Of a stretch of 62,007 nucleotides of DNA, positions 9,352 to 18,080 are shown piece by piece. The position numbers and the translations under genes are program-made. The stretch covers positions 1 to 62,007 of the forward strand of contig CAMAXV010000017.1 of assembly GCA_945862385.1 (NCBI GenBank). Reading direction: 5' to 3'. Within the stretch, counting starts at the first letter, position 1, and each line of letters opens with the position of its first letter. The notes below the pieces were generated by a model, which saw nothing but the letters and a program-made list of their open reading frames with translations, searched no databases and had not been told where the DNA came from. The stretch is from Chitinophaga pinensis. Lineage in GTDB: Bacteria > Bacteroidota > Bacteroidia > Chitinophagales > Chitinophagaceae.

Positions 9352-12300
9352 TTATTTCAACACAACTACCGGCAATTCCTTTTCCCTGATCAGCTTATTG
9401 AAAGCTTTAACACCCTGATCGAGTACTGTTGCCAGTTTACCCAACTCACTGTCAACCTGAGCAGCCAGTTCCGCATAAACATCTTTTGCCTGCTTGCTTG
9501 GAGCCATATTACCACTGCTGGCCATGTCATAAACACCACCAAGCTTATCATCCAATCTGATTGGATAATTCAATACATCCTGTCCGCTCTTTGCCTTGGT
9601 CTGATGCAGTTTCTCTTCAACAGCTGTTAGGACCTTACCCAGGCTGTCTGCCATGTTTTTAACTTCTTTCGGGCAGGACTTACCTTGTTTCACAACAAAA
9701 TCACTCATCTGTGTTCTAGCCTGTCTGATATCTTTGATAGCCTTCATCGTTTCATTAAACTTACCCTGAACCTGAAGTAGGAAAGCGAGTTGAGCATCAT
9801 AATCTGCTTGTGAACATTTATAATTGGGGTCAGCAAGCAATGTAAAAGGAACCTCAACAGAATCCTTGTCAACCCTTACTACTGCCATATAATTTCCTGG
9901 AATAGCTGTAATACTTCCCGGAACACCATTCCAGAGTATCAGGTCATCAATTTTTTCAGCACCCGGGTACTGCATATCCCACACAAACTGATTATTACCC
10001 TGGGCAAGTTTCAAGGCAGCAGTTTTGGAATCTGTAGCAAACCTGCTGATCAACTTTTTATTGTTGTCATAAACTGCAACTGAACCAGTGCTTGAATCTG
10101 TAACATTACCTGCAAAGAAATTGATTACCGCTCCCTTAGCCGGATTCATGGCAACATTAGCTGGCGTGCCTGTCATCCTGCCCCACCTGCTTATAATGGG
10201 TGGAATCCTGTATGCCGGGTTCGTTTTATATGCAAACAATGATTTTGACTTAATGGCAGGATCCATTTGCTGCACTTGTGAAAGATCATCCAAGATCCAC
10301 AATGCACGTCCCTGCGTTGCAACAATAAGGTCGTTATTCTTGAAAGTCAGGTCCGTAACGGGAACTACAGGAAGGTTCAACTGAAATGATTGCCAGCTTG
10401 CACCATCATTGTAACTGACGTACATCCCAAACTCAGTTCCTGCATAAAGTAAACCCTGCCTTTTTTGATCTGCACGTACAACACGGGTAAAATGCATCGG
10501 ATTGATACCTGTTGTAATCAATTTCCAGGACTGCCCATAATCTTCGGTTTTGTAAACATATGGGGCATAGTCATCTAACTTATAGCGGGTGCCGGTAATG
10601 TAGGCTGCCCCTTTTTTAAAGGGGTCTACTTCGATAGCATTCCACATCATCCATTGTGGTGCATCTTTTGGCGTAACATTACTCCAGTTTTTGCCCCCGT
10701 CTTTACTTATATGAATTAAGCCATCATCACTACCTGTCCACAAAAGATCTTTCTCCAATGAGCTCTCTGATGCCGTAAAGATGGTACTATAATATTCAAC
10801 AGAGGTATTGTCTTTGGTGATAGGGCCTCCACTAGACAGTTGCTTGGATTTGTCATTGGTGGTGAGGTCAGGAGAAATCTGCGTCCAGCTGGCACCTTCA
10901 TTTTCGGTCATAAACAAGGCATTTCCAGCACAGTAAAGCCTTTTGGGGTTATGTGGGGAGAAGAATATGGGGAAGTTCCACTGAAACCTGAACTTCAGCA
11001 CATCTGCACCTGCGCCCATTGGATTGTCTGGCCAAACGGAAATAGCCCTATTCTCACCCGTTCTGTGATCCAGTCTGGAAAGGTATCCACCATAATTACC
11101 ACCATATACAATGTCTGGATTAGTTGGATCTGCCACTACATAACCACTCTCTGAACCGGCAGTTACATCCCAGTCCTGCTCAGTGATATAAGCCCCATAG
11201 GTAGCTGATCTCACCCGAAGCGTTGAATTATCCTGCTGGGCAGCCAATACTCTATATGGGAAAGAATTATCAGTACTTACCCTGTACAACTGAGAGGTAG
11301 GCTGATTCATGTAAGAGCTCCAGTTATTTCCTTCATCAAAACTCACCTGAGCACCTCCATCATCAGCTACAATCATGCGTTTTCCATCTTGTGGATCAAT
11401 CCATAGGTCGTGGTGGTCACCATGAGGCGTTCTGACTGATTGAAAAGTCTTTCCGCCATCCCTGCTTTTCATGAAATTAACATTCGGACAGTAGACCAGG
11501 TTTTCATTTTTCGGATCAACGAAGACTTTTGTGTAATACCAGGCACGCTGACGGATATTGTTGTCGCTGCTTTGCAAAGACCAGGTTTGACCGGTATCTT
11601 CACTCATATATAAACCACCTTTTTCATTTTCGATGATAGCATATACCTTATCGGTGTTAGAAGGTGCTATGGCAACACCAACGATTCCCCATGTACCCTT
11701 TGGCAATCCTTTAGAAGCTGTGATATTCTTCCATGTTTCTCCACCGTCTGTACTCTTCCAGAGTCCGCTTCCATCACCACCACTTTCAAGGCTGTATGGC
11801 GTGCGGATAATCCGCCATGATCCTGCATACAATACAGATGGGTTACCGGGTTCCATAACCAGGTCGCTGATGCCAGTCTGCTCATTTACATAAAGCACCT
11901 GTTTCCAAGATTTACCACCGTCAGTAGATTTGTAAACACCCCTTTCCTTATTAGGACCAAAAAGATGTCCTATTACACCAACCCATAAAGTATTGGCATC
12001 ATCAGGATGAACAATGATATTTGTGATATGCCTGCCATCTTTCAGGCCTATGTTAGTCCAGGTTTTACCCGCATCAACACTTTTCCACATACCACCAAGT
12101 CCTTCGGAAACATTACCACGAACTGTATTCTCACCTTCTCCAACATAGATGATGTTGTCGTTGGATGGAGCCACTTCCACAGCACCTATTGAACTACCAA
12201 AGAAGCCATCAGTGATATTTTTCCAGTTATTACCTGCATCGGTTGATTTCCATACACCACCGCCTGTAGCCCCGAAGTAAAAGGTATTGCGGTTTTTATA

Positions 12301-12489
12301 ACTTGCAGCTACGGCACCACTTCGGCCACCGCGAAACGGCCCGATCAGCCTGTATTTTACATTACCAAGCAATGCCTGATCATACGTGGATGGTTGCGAA
12401 GGCTGTTTGGGCTCACTCGCTTTTTTCTTTTGTGCATTAATTCCTGAAACCATAGAAACGGACAACAGGAAAAAAAGTATTTTTTTCAT
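9352..12489 (-). CDS. Exported VPS10/sortilin-type BNR-repeat protein
   Basis: A 1045-residue exported protein beginning MKKILFFLLS with a signal peptide cleaved around INAQ. Most of the chain (residues about 40-720) consists of Asp-box/BNR blades such as STDAGNNWKNI, SVDAGKTWTNI, STDGGKSWKQV, SEDTGQTWSL, SKDGGKNWSNV and TEDYGQSWKL, which build large beta-propellers of the VPS10/sortilin or exo-sialidase-like type. A C-terminal helical and beta region of about 250 residues follows. Homologues in Bacteroidota are annotated only as glycosyl hydrolase or VPS10 domain proteins; no catalytic residues are recognisable, so the activity is unknown. It lies 42 nt downstream of the ABC operon on the same strand and could be read from it. 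Confidence 0.85.
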   Translation of the reverse strand: MKKILFFLLSVSMVSGINAQKKKASEPKQPSQPSTYDQALLGNVKYRLIGPFRGGRSGAVAASYKNRNTFYFGATGGGVWKSTDAGNNWKNITDGFFGSSIGAVEVAPSNDNIIYVGEGENTVRGNVSEGLGGMWKSVDAGKTWTNIGLKDGRHITNIIVHPDDANTLWVGVIGHLFGPNKERGVYKSTDGGKSWKQVLYVNEQTGISDLVMEPGNPSVLYAGSWRIIRTPYSLESGGDGSGLWKSTDGGETWKNITASKGLPKGTWGIVGVAIAPSNTDKVYAIIENEKGGLYMSEDTGQTWSLQSSDNNIRQRAWYYTKVFVDPKNENLVYCPNVNFMKSRDGGKTFQSVRTPHGDHHDLWIDPQDGKRMIVADDGGAQVSFDEGNNWSSYMNQPTSQLYRVSTDNSFPYRVLAAQQDNSTLRVRSATYGAYITEQDWDVTAGSESGYVVADPTNPDIVYGGNYGGYLSRLDHRTGENRAISVWPDNPMGAGADVLKFRFQWNFPIFFSPHNPKRLYCAGNALFMTENEGASWTQISPDLTTNDKSKQLSSGGPITKDNTSVEYYSTIFTASESSLEKDLLWTGSDDGLIHISKDGGKNWSNVTPKDAPQWMMWNAIEVDPFKKGAAYITGTRYKLDDYAPYVYKTEDYGQSWKLITTGINPMHFTRVVRADQKRQGLLYAGTEFGMYVSYNDGASWQSFQLNLPVVPVTDLTFKNNDLIVATQGRALWILDDLSQVQQMDPAIKSKSLFAYKTNPAYRIPPIISRWGRMTGTPANVAMNPAKGAVINFFAGNVTDSSTGSVAVYDNNKKLISRFATDSKTAALKLAQGNNQFVWDMQYPGAEKIDDLILWNGVPGSITAIPGNYMAVVRVDKDSVEVPFTLLADPNYKCSQADYDAQLAFLLQVQGKFNETMKAIKDIRQARTQMSDFVVKQGKSCPKEVKNMADSLGKVLTAVEEKLHQTKAKSGQDVLNYPIRLDDKLGGVYDMASSGNMAPSKQAKDVYAELAAQVDSELGKLATVLDQGVKAFNKLIREKELPVVVLK

Positions 12490-12531
12490 TTTAAAAGTTT
12501 TGGAGCATTAAATTTAATGTATTTAGGATTA

Positions 12532-13050
12532 CTATTGCTCGTTCAGCATAAACTTTGGAGGGGCCGACTTTGGAATGACCAGTTCAGGACTGATATCGGG
12601 CATAGCTGTTTTAATCTGACTGACATTAAAAAGATTGGTATCGATGAAAGTCCAGGTTTTACCTTTATCGCCAGAAATCGCAATCAGTGATGAAGACAAT
12701 TCGGCATTTCCGAGTAAAGTTATCACAAGCATTTGCTGAGACACAACCGCCTGTAGGGTATTCCTGTATTGAAGTACCTGAGATGGATTACCAAAACTAA
12801 TCCGGCTAACCTTTCCACCAATCTGTTCAACAACCTTAAATGCAGAATCTGCCATCACCCTTAACTGACTTTTTCCACCTGCAAGCCTGATCATGGATGG
12901 ATGCATGTAGCTGAGAAACCTTTCTCCGTCCTTTTTTACAAGTGCATTTCCCATCTCCATTGCAGCCTGCTTAATAGCAGATTGATGTTGTTGTGCGCAG
13001 ACTGCCAGGTAGCAATTAACTGCAAGAATCAAACTGAATAAAAACTTCAT
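12532..13050 (-). CDS. Small exported protein of unknown function
   Basis: A 172-residue protein starting MKFLFSLILAVNCYLAVCAQ, a clear signal peptide. The start is fixed by stop/start coupling: the permease stop and this ATG share one base (TGATG at 13052-13048). A longer frame begins with TTG upstream and is not needed. The mature part has an N-terminal helix (IKQAAMEMGNALVKKDGERFLSYMHP) followed by beta strands, a pattern reminiscent of NTF2/SnoaL-like folds, but I cannot assign a family. Translational coupling to the ABC transporter suggests a shared function at the envelope. Confidence 0.75.
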   Translation of the reverse strand: MKFLFSLILAVNCYLAVCAQQHQSAIKQAAMEMGNALVKKDGERFLSYMHPSMIRLAGGKSQLRVMADSAFKVVEQIGGKVSRISFGNPSQVLQYRNTLQAVVSQQMLVITLLGNAELSSSLIAISGDKGKTWTFIDTNLFNVSQIKTAMPDISPELVIPKSAPPKFMLNEQ

Positions 13051-13883
13051 CAGAGGTCTCTTTTTTTGTAGATATAAAATGCGAGTATCCAAACCAAAAA
13101 GGTAAGCATCAACGTATAAAAAACATGCTGCCCAATGGCATCCATGGCTAATTTATAATCAGCTTCATTGAATTTACCAATTGCAGGTGGAACAGGAATC
13201 AGCCTGTCTGAAATTTCAAAAGGAAGAAAATGCCCGTAATCATACCCGAGTTTTTTTGCTTTCAGTTTAAAAAGTCCAACCAGCATATTTTCTATTATGA
13301 ATCCATAGAAGATAAAGATTCCATATGCGATAAAGGCTTTGCGAATCAACAATCCCAGCAAAAACGCAACGGATAGCTGACTGAATAACTGAAGTGCAAA
13401 TAACAGCATAAAGTATGCCTTTTCATAAAGCACAGCGTTCTCAACTTCCTTTGTTGCAATAAATCCCAACGTTGAGGCTACAGCCATATAAAAGATTGTA
13501 ACAATCAGCGTAATCAGCATAACGCTGATAAACTTACCCCAGATAAACGTATGTTTCTGCCAGCCATCAATGATGTTCTGCCGGTGTGTTTTGAATTGAA
13601 ATTCATTTGTGATCAACATGATTACGACTACTGCCGGAATAAATGCAAAAAAAGAACTCAGGTAGGCCGTAGTATGAAAGGTTTGCGGAAAGGCAAATGG
13701 ATTACCCAGCAACATTTTCATTAACTGTCCGCCTTGAGACGGACCCTCTGCGGCATTCTTGAAAGCAAAATATGCAATGGCATTCACACCCGGAAATGAA
13801 ATTGCTGTTATGGAAAGCAGAACCCAGAAAGCCCTGTAGTGCCTGACTTTCAACCACTCTGTATAAAAAATATTTTTAATCAT
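13050..13883 (-). CDS. ABC-2 type transporter permease
   Basis: Integral membrane subunit of the ABC exporter encoded just upstream. The ATG at 13883 (MIKNIFYTEW) is preferred over an upstream TTG; it overlaps the ATPase gene by 8 nt. About six hydrophobic segments are visible (YRAFWVLLSITAISF; FFAFIPAVVVIMLIT; VMLITLIVTIFYMAVAS; MLLFALQLFSQLSVAFLLG; AYGIFIFYGFIIENML; VFYTLMLTFLVWILAFY), as usual for ABC-2 permeases of about 277 residues. The exported substrate is unknown; relatives act in antibiotic or lipid export and in sodium export. Confidence 0.87.
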   Translation of the reverse strand: MIKNIFYTEWLKVRHYRAFWVLLSITAISFPGVNAIAYFAFKNAAEGPSQGGQLMKMLLGNPFAFPQTFHTTAYLSSFFAFIPAVVVIMLITNEFQFKTHRQNIIDGWQKHTFIWGKFISVMLITLIVTIFYMAVASTLGFIATKEVENAVLYEKAYFMLLFALQLFSQLSVAFLLGLLIRKAFIAYGIFIFYGFIIENMLVGLFKLKAKKLGYDYGHFLPFEISDRLIPVPPAIGKFNEADYKLAMDAIGQHVFYTLMLTFLVWILAFYIYKKRDL

Positions 13884-14775
13884 TTTGTGTGCTTGTAAGT
13901 TCAAAAAACTTTTCTTCCAGCTTCTTCTTTTTCATGGTGATTTGCGACAACACAATGCCATTGTTGAAACAAAAGGCATTTACCTCAGCTGCAGAAACTT
14001 TTCCTTTATCAAAAAAACAGGCTACTCCCTCAGGTGTATCTGCCACACGGGAAATGCCCTTATATCCTTGCATCAGTTCAATAAGCCGATTTTCTGCAGC
14101 ACTCAGTATCAGGCAATCTTCATCCGAAAGTACTGAATCCACTGAGCCGGAAGCAATCAGTTTTCCCTGCTTTAAAATGGCCACATAATCACAAACTTTT
14201 TCAACTTCATCCAGCAGGTGGCTGGCCATGATAATCGTATGTCCGGATTGTGCAAGGCTTTTGATGAGCTCACGAATCTCTGCTATTCCAACCGGATCAA
14301 GTCCGTTTGTGGGCTCGTCCAGCAACAAAACCTTTGGGTCACCCAGCAATGCGGCTGCAATGGCAAGCCGTTGTTTCATTCCAAGACTATATGTACTGAA
14401 CCGGTAATTTTTTCTTTCGTGCAGATTAACCTGTTTCAACACCTTTTCGATGTCACGGTCATCACCTCTCCCACTGATACTTTGGGTGATGCGCAAATTT
14501 TGAACTGCTGTGAGGTAATGATAGAGATTGGGGGTTTCGAGTAAAGAACCTATTCTTTTTCTGAGACCGGCATGGGGCGATTCACCAAACCATTTATATG
14601 AGCCGGAATCCGCCTGCAACACATCAAGAATAATACTCAGGGTAGTTGTTTTTCCGCTGCCATTCGGACCTAAAATCCCGAATACTGAGCCCTCAGGCAC
14701 ATTAAAACTGAGGTTATCCAAGGCTTTTATCTTACCATATGCCTTAGATATATTGTTTATTTCCAGAATGAACAT
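13876..14775 (-). CDS. ABC transporter ATP-binding protein
   Basis: Cytoplasmic ATPase of an ABC-2 exporter, about 299 residues. The start is the ATG at 14775 (MFILEINNISKAYG); the longer frame uses TTG. Walker A is GPNGSGKTT near residue 35, the signature is YSLGMKQRLAIA, Walker B is VLLLDEPTNGLD, and the switch His occurs in IIMASHLLDEV. The C-terminal 80 residues form a small regulatory domain typical of BcrA/CcmA-like proteins. GldA of the gliding machinery belongs to the same superfamily, but no gldF/gldG partners are present, so a general drug or lipid exporter is more likely. It overlaps the permease gene. Confidence 0.92.
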   Translation of the reverse strand: MFILEINNISKAYGKIKALDNLSFNVPEGSVFGILGPNGSGKTTTLSIILDVLQADSGSYKWFGESPHAGLRKRIGSLLETPNLYHYLTAVQNLRITQSISGRGDDRDIEKVLKQVNLHERKNYRFSTYSLGMKQRLAIAAALLGDPKVLLLDEPTNGLDPVGIAEIRELIKSLAQSGHTIIMASHLLDEVEKVCDYVAILKQGKLIASGSVDSVLSDEDCLILSAAENRLIELMQGYKGISRVADTPEGVACFFDKGKVSAAEVNAFCFNNGIVLSQITMKKKKLEEKFFELTSTQND

Positions 14776-14845
14776 GGAGCATTTTGCATCCAAGTTAAGT
14801 TTATTTTACCCAACCGGATTTACCATTCATCCTTAAAGTATGATA

Positions 14846-15109
14846 TTACTGAGCTTTTAACTTTCTGTATTGATTTGCCTTTTTGGCACCAAAAGCAACA
14901 CCTGCAGCAAGGAGTAAAGTGAGCCCCCCATCAATCGGGACGAGATCTGCTACATCATCCTGGAAAGCAGGAGGATCAGAAGTTACTGCTCCCGGCTGGT
15001 CAGTCACACTGCCACCAAAGGGAGGGGGGTCAGATTGCGCCTGAAGACAAACAACTGAAAAAATCAGCAGCGCTGAACCCATTAACTTAAGGAATTGTAC
15101 AGTTTTCAT
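14846..15109 (-). CDS. Small exported protein with PID-CTERM-like sorting tail
   Basis: An 87-residue protein that begins at the ATG 15109; the frame extends two codons further to a TTG. Residues 1-25 form a signal peptide (MKTVQFLKLMGSALLIFSVV, then CLQAQ). The middle is a low-complexity, Pro/Asp-rich segment with repeated DPP motifs. The C-terminus has a VPIDGG motif, a short hydrophobic helix LTLLLAAGVAFGA and a Lys/Arg-rich end. This tripartite tail matches the PID-CTERM signal described for Bacteroidota, thought to be processed by exosortase-like enzymes. No sortase gene is in the window. A promoter lies immediately upstream. Confidence 0.78.
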   Translation of the reverse strand: MKTVQFLKLMGSALLIFSVVCLQAQSDPPPFGGSVTDQPGAVTSDPPAFQDDVADLVPIDGGLTLLLAAGVAFGAKKANQYRKLKAQ

Positions 15110-15112
15110 ACT

Positions 15113-15145
15113 CAAATTTACAATTTATTGTACTTAATTTTTCAA
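15113..15145 (-). promoter_or_regulatory. Promoter for the PID-CTERM gene, near-leaderless
   Basis: On the minus strand TTG (15145-15143) is followed after 22 nt by TAAATTTG (15120-15113), a full match to TAnnTTTG. The ATG at 15109 begins three bases after the element, so the mRNA would have essentially no leader. The -33 box lies across the region just below the stop of the upstream small gene. Confidence 0.55.
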
Positions 15146-15361
15146 TAACTTATCCGCCATCAGCAGTTTTCCGGTTTTGTCGATAAGCTGATACTGGTAT
15201 ATGCCGCGCAGCAGTTGGCTCATTTCCACCTGGTAATCATTTGTACCATCAAAATGAAGTGCATTACTGGCCTGCGCATTAACATGTTGCGTCAGGAAAA
15301 GACATAAGAAACAGATAGTGATTGTGTAAATCCACTTCCTGAAAAGTTTCATACTCTTCAT
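15134..15361 (-). pseudogene. Collapsed LamG / type IX secretion gene remnant
   Basis: A 75-residue frame that looks like the two ends of a large secreted protein joined together. Residues 1-31 are a signal peptide (MKSMKLFRKWIYTIT...NVNAQ-like cut at HVNAQ). ASNALHFDGTNDY is the usual first strand of a LamG/concanavalin domain. It passes directly into MSQLLRGIYQYQLIDKTGK and LLMADKLLKN, which has the form of a type IX secretion C-terminal sorting domain (GIY-Y-L-x-D-x-x-GK). The whole body of the protein is missing. An in-frame internal deletion is the simplest explanation. A short secreted peptide that is still expressed cannot be ruled out. Either ATG (15361 or 15352) could start it. Confidence 0.6.
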
Positions 15362-15663
15362 AAATAATACTTGGTTAACCCTTATTGGCTACTTTATTTT
15401 TTAGTTAGCAACTATTTTAACGAATAATAAACTCGGATATTGCCAAATCTGTGCAGAAAAAAAGGGGAATGGAAATCCTGCAGCCTCCGTTATTCACAGA
15501 ATATCCACAATCAAGTCGATTTAATAAATTATATGGATTCAGGTAATTAAGGGACTAAAAACAGCAGTATTTGTGGCATTCGCCACTGTTCCATTCAAAG
15601 GAATAAAGTATACGAAAAAAAAGTGATATTACCAAATTAATTAGGAGTGCATTTGATTGATTA
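15362..15663. other. Gene-free AT-rich gap with DnaA-box-like pair
   Basis: About 300 bases without a credible gene. It contains TTATTCACA (15490-15498), which fits the relaxed DnaA box TTATNCACA, and ATATCCACA (15501-15509) in the same orientation 11 bp on, followed by an AT-rich stretch (15518-15535). A small hairpin GTGGC/GCCAC with loop ATTC lies at 15573-15586. No convincing terminator for the gene ending at 15664 is visible apart from a T8 tract on the minus strand at 15621-15614. Confidence 0.4.
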
Positions 15664-18051
15664 TCAGTTTCTTATAGGCCTGCCCTGTTTCAGTACAGCC
15701 TGTATGCGTTCTAGGGTTTTCCTTTCACCGCATAGGGAAAGAAAGGCTTCACGCTCCAGGTCGAGCAGGTATTGCTCAGAAACTCTTGCGGGCGCACTGA
15801 GGTCGCCGCCACACATGACGTAAGCCAGCTTCCGGGCTACCAGCGCATCATGGGCTGTTGCATATCCGCCCGTTTCCATGGTATGGACACCTGCGAGCAA
15901 GGCACCCAGTCCTGTTTGTCCGAGTACCTTGATATCTTTTCGTTGAATCGGCATCACATAGCCGCTATCATACAGGTCGAGCACAGCCCGCTTGGCTTCA
16001 CTAATGCGGCGGCCCTGGTTCATAATAATGTCATCCTGACCTTTGCGCAGGATGCCAAGTTGATATGCTTCATGAGCAGAGGTAGCCACTTTGGCTGTTG
16101 CAATGGTGATAAACCTGTTTTTCAGGGTGATGGTTTCCGGTTCATCTTCATGCATTTCATCCGCTGCCCGCAACACAAATTCTTTGGTTCCTCCCCCTCC
16201 CGGAATCAATCCTATCCCCAGCTCAACCAGTCCGATATAGGTTTCAGCTGCCGCACAAACCTTGTCTGCATGCAGACTGAGTTCACAAGCTCCACCCAGG
16301 GAGAGTGCATGTGGTGCTATCACTACCGGGATGGAAGAATAGCGTGCACGCATCATGGTTTGCTGAAAAATCCTGATGGCCATGTCGAGTTCATCGTATT
16401 CCTCTTCGATGGCGAGCATGAAAATCATGCCCACATTGGCACCGGCTGAAAAGTTAATGCCCTCATTGGCAATCACCAGTCCCTTGTACTTTTGTTCTGC
16501 CAGGGAAATGGACCGCTCCATGCCTTCCAGCACCTCGCCGCCAATACTACCCATCTTGGTGTACCATTCGAGGCCGAGTACATCATCCCCCAAATGATAG
16601 GTTCTGCATGCACTGTTTTTCCAGACTGTTTGTCCGGCGAAATATTTCATCACGATAAACGCATGCTCCTGGTCTGCACCACAAACTGAAACATATTGTT
16701 TTTGTGCAGGATGGTAGACCAGCCGCTTACCTCCCTCGATTTTATAAAAGGATTTATTCCCGTTTTCCAGCATTTCCCCTACCCATGCCGGAACGGTTAT
16801 TCCCTGCTTAGTCATCGCAGCAACTACAGCAGCAACACCGAGCAGGTCCCATGTTTCAAAGGCCCCAATCTCCCAGTTGAAGCCAGCCTTGAGGGCTTCA
16901 TCGATTCCTGCGGGGGTATCACCAATTTCTGGAATTCGGTTTGAGATATAGGAGAATAACCTGTGGTGGAATGCAGTATAAAACTGACCAGCCTTATCAG
17001 GTGAGGCACAAAGCATCTGAATCCGCTGCTCTAGATTGTCTATGGTTTTGGCTGTATCAAGCGAAGAGAATCGGGGTTTCTGTCTTTGCCCGTACGCCAT
17101 GGTTTTGAGGTTAAGGGTCAGAATTTCCTTCTCACCAGCATCATTTTTTGTCTTTTTGAAAAACCCCTGACCTGTTTTATCGCCCAGCCAGTTGAGCTCC
17201 CCCATTTTCTTCAACCATTCGGGCAAGCGAAACAGTTCTCTTGATTCATCATGCAGACAATTGGCATACAATCCGTTGGCCACATGGATAAGGGTATCAA
17301 GCCCTACCATATCTGCCGTCCGGAATGTGGCTGACTTGGGTCGCCCGATAACCGGACCGGTAAGGGCATCAATTTCATCTACTGAAAGATTTAGCTGGTC
17401 CATCAGTTCCATCATCACCATAATGGCATAAATGCCAACCCTGTTGGCAATGAAACCCGGAGTGTCTTTACACAAAACTGTTGTCTTTCCCAGGTACAAA
17501 TCTCCGTAATGCATCAGGAAGTCGGTCACCCAAGGAGCCGTATCGGCAGTAGGGATAATCTCCAGCAGCCGGAGATACCGGGGCGGATTGAAGAAATGTG
17601 TTCCACAAAAATGTGTCTTGAAATCTGCTGAACGTCCTTCAGTCAGCTGATGCATGGGAATCCCTGATGTATTGGATGTGATGATTGTACCAGGTTTGCG
17701 AAACGCTTCTACCTTGCTGTACAATTCTCTTTTAATATCCAGACGTTCCACCACCACTTCAATAATCCAGTCGCAACCAGCAATATCTTTCAGGTTATCT
17801 TCAAAATTGCCCGCCTGAATCCTTTCTGGTACATTTTTGGTATATACAGGAGCAGGATTAGCTTGAACGGCACTCCGGAGCGCGTCATGAACAGGCTGAT
17901 TCCTTAGAGCAGCTTTATCGGAAGGATTGGTTCCTTTGGCGGGAAGATCGAGCAATAAAACCGGCACACCGATGCCCGCAAAATGACAGGCTATGCGTGA
18001 GCCCATTAAACCACTTCCGAGAACTGCAACTTTTTTAATCCGGGGTTTCAT
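15664..18051 (-). CDS. fadN: 3-hydroxyacyl-CoA dehydrogenase / enoyl-CoA hydratase (FadN-like)
   Basis: Bifunctional beta-oxidation protein of 795 residues that hydrates enoyl-CoA and oxidises the 3-hydroxyacyl-CoA with NAD. The domain order is that of FadN: a Rossmann domain first (VAVLGSGLMGSRIACHFA, residues 8-25), the 3HCDH helical domains (CKDTPGFIANRVG; a second, degenerate copy further on), then a crotonase domain in the C-terminal half (LVIANEGINFSAGANVGM; GGACELSLHADKVCAA; GLGLIPGGGG-like GIGLIPGGGGTKEF). E. coli FadB has the opposite order. The usual thiolase and acyl-CoA dehydrogenase partners are not adjacent; instead metG lies 29 nt upstream and may share the transcript. Confidence 0.9.
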   Translation of the reverse strand: MKPRIKKVAVLGSGLMGSRIACHFAGIGVPVLLLDLPAKGTNPSDKAALRNQPVHDALRSAVQANPAPVYTKNVPERIQAGNFEDNLKDIAGCDWIIEVVVERLDIKRELYSKVEAFRKPGTIITSNTSGIPMHQLTEGRSADFKTHFCGTHFFNPPRYLRLLEIIPTADTAPWVTDFLMHYGDLYLGKTTVLCKDTPGFIANRVGIYAIMVMMELMDQLNLSVDEIDALTGPVIGRPKSATFRTADMVGLDTLIHVANGLYANCLHDESRELFRLPEWLKKMGELNWLGDKTGQGFFKKTKNDAGEKEILTLNLKTMAYGQRQKPRFSSLDTAKTIDNLEQRIQMLCASPDKAGQFYTAFHHRLFSYISNRIPEIGDTPAGIDEALKAGFNWEIGAFETWDLLGVAAVVAAMTKQGITVPAWVGEMLENGNKSFYKIEGGKRLVYHPAQKQYVSVCGADQEHAFIVMKYFAGQTVWKNSACRTYHLGDDVLGLEWYTKMGSIGGEVLEGMERSISLAEQKYKGLVIANEGINFSAGANVGMIFMLAIEEEYDELDMAIRIFQQTMMRARYSSIPVVIAPHALSLGGACELSLHADKVCAAAETYIGLVELGIGLIPGGGGTKEFVLRAADEMHEDEPETITLKNRFITIATAKVATSAHEAYQLGILRKGQDDIIMNQGRRISEAKRAVLDLYDSGYVMPIQRKDIKVLGQTGLGALLAGVHTMETGGYATAHDALVARKLAYVMCGGDLSAPARVSEQYLLDLEREAFLSLCGERKTLERIQAVLKQGRPIRN

Positions 18052-18080
18052 GCCTGACTATTTTGGGTAATTACATCATT

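Noticed and set aside
13050-14775. Gliding-motility GldA/GldF transporter
   Set aside because: No gldG neighbour, and the ATPase looks like the general BcrA-type; the specific call is not supported.
15772-16449. 225-codon plus-strand frame opposite the FadN-like gene
   Set aside because: Antisense shadow with Cys/His-rich, non-protein-like composition.
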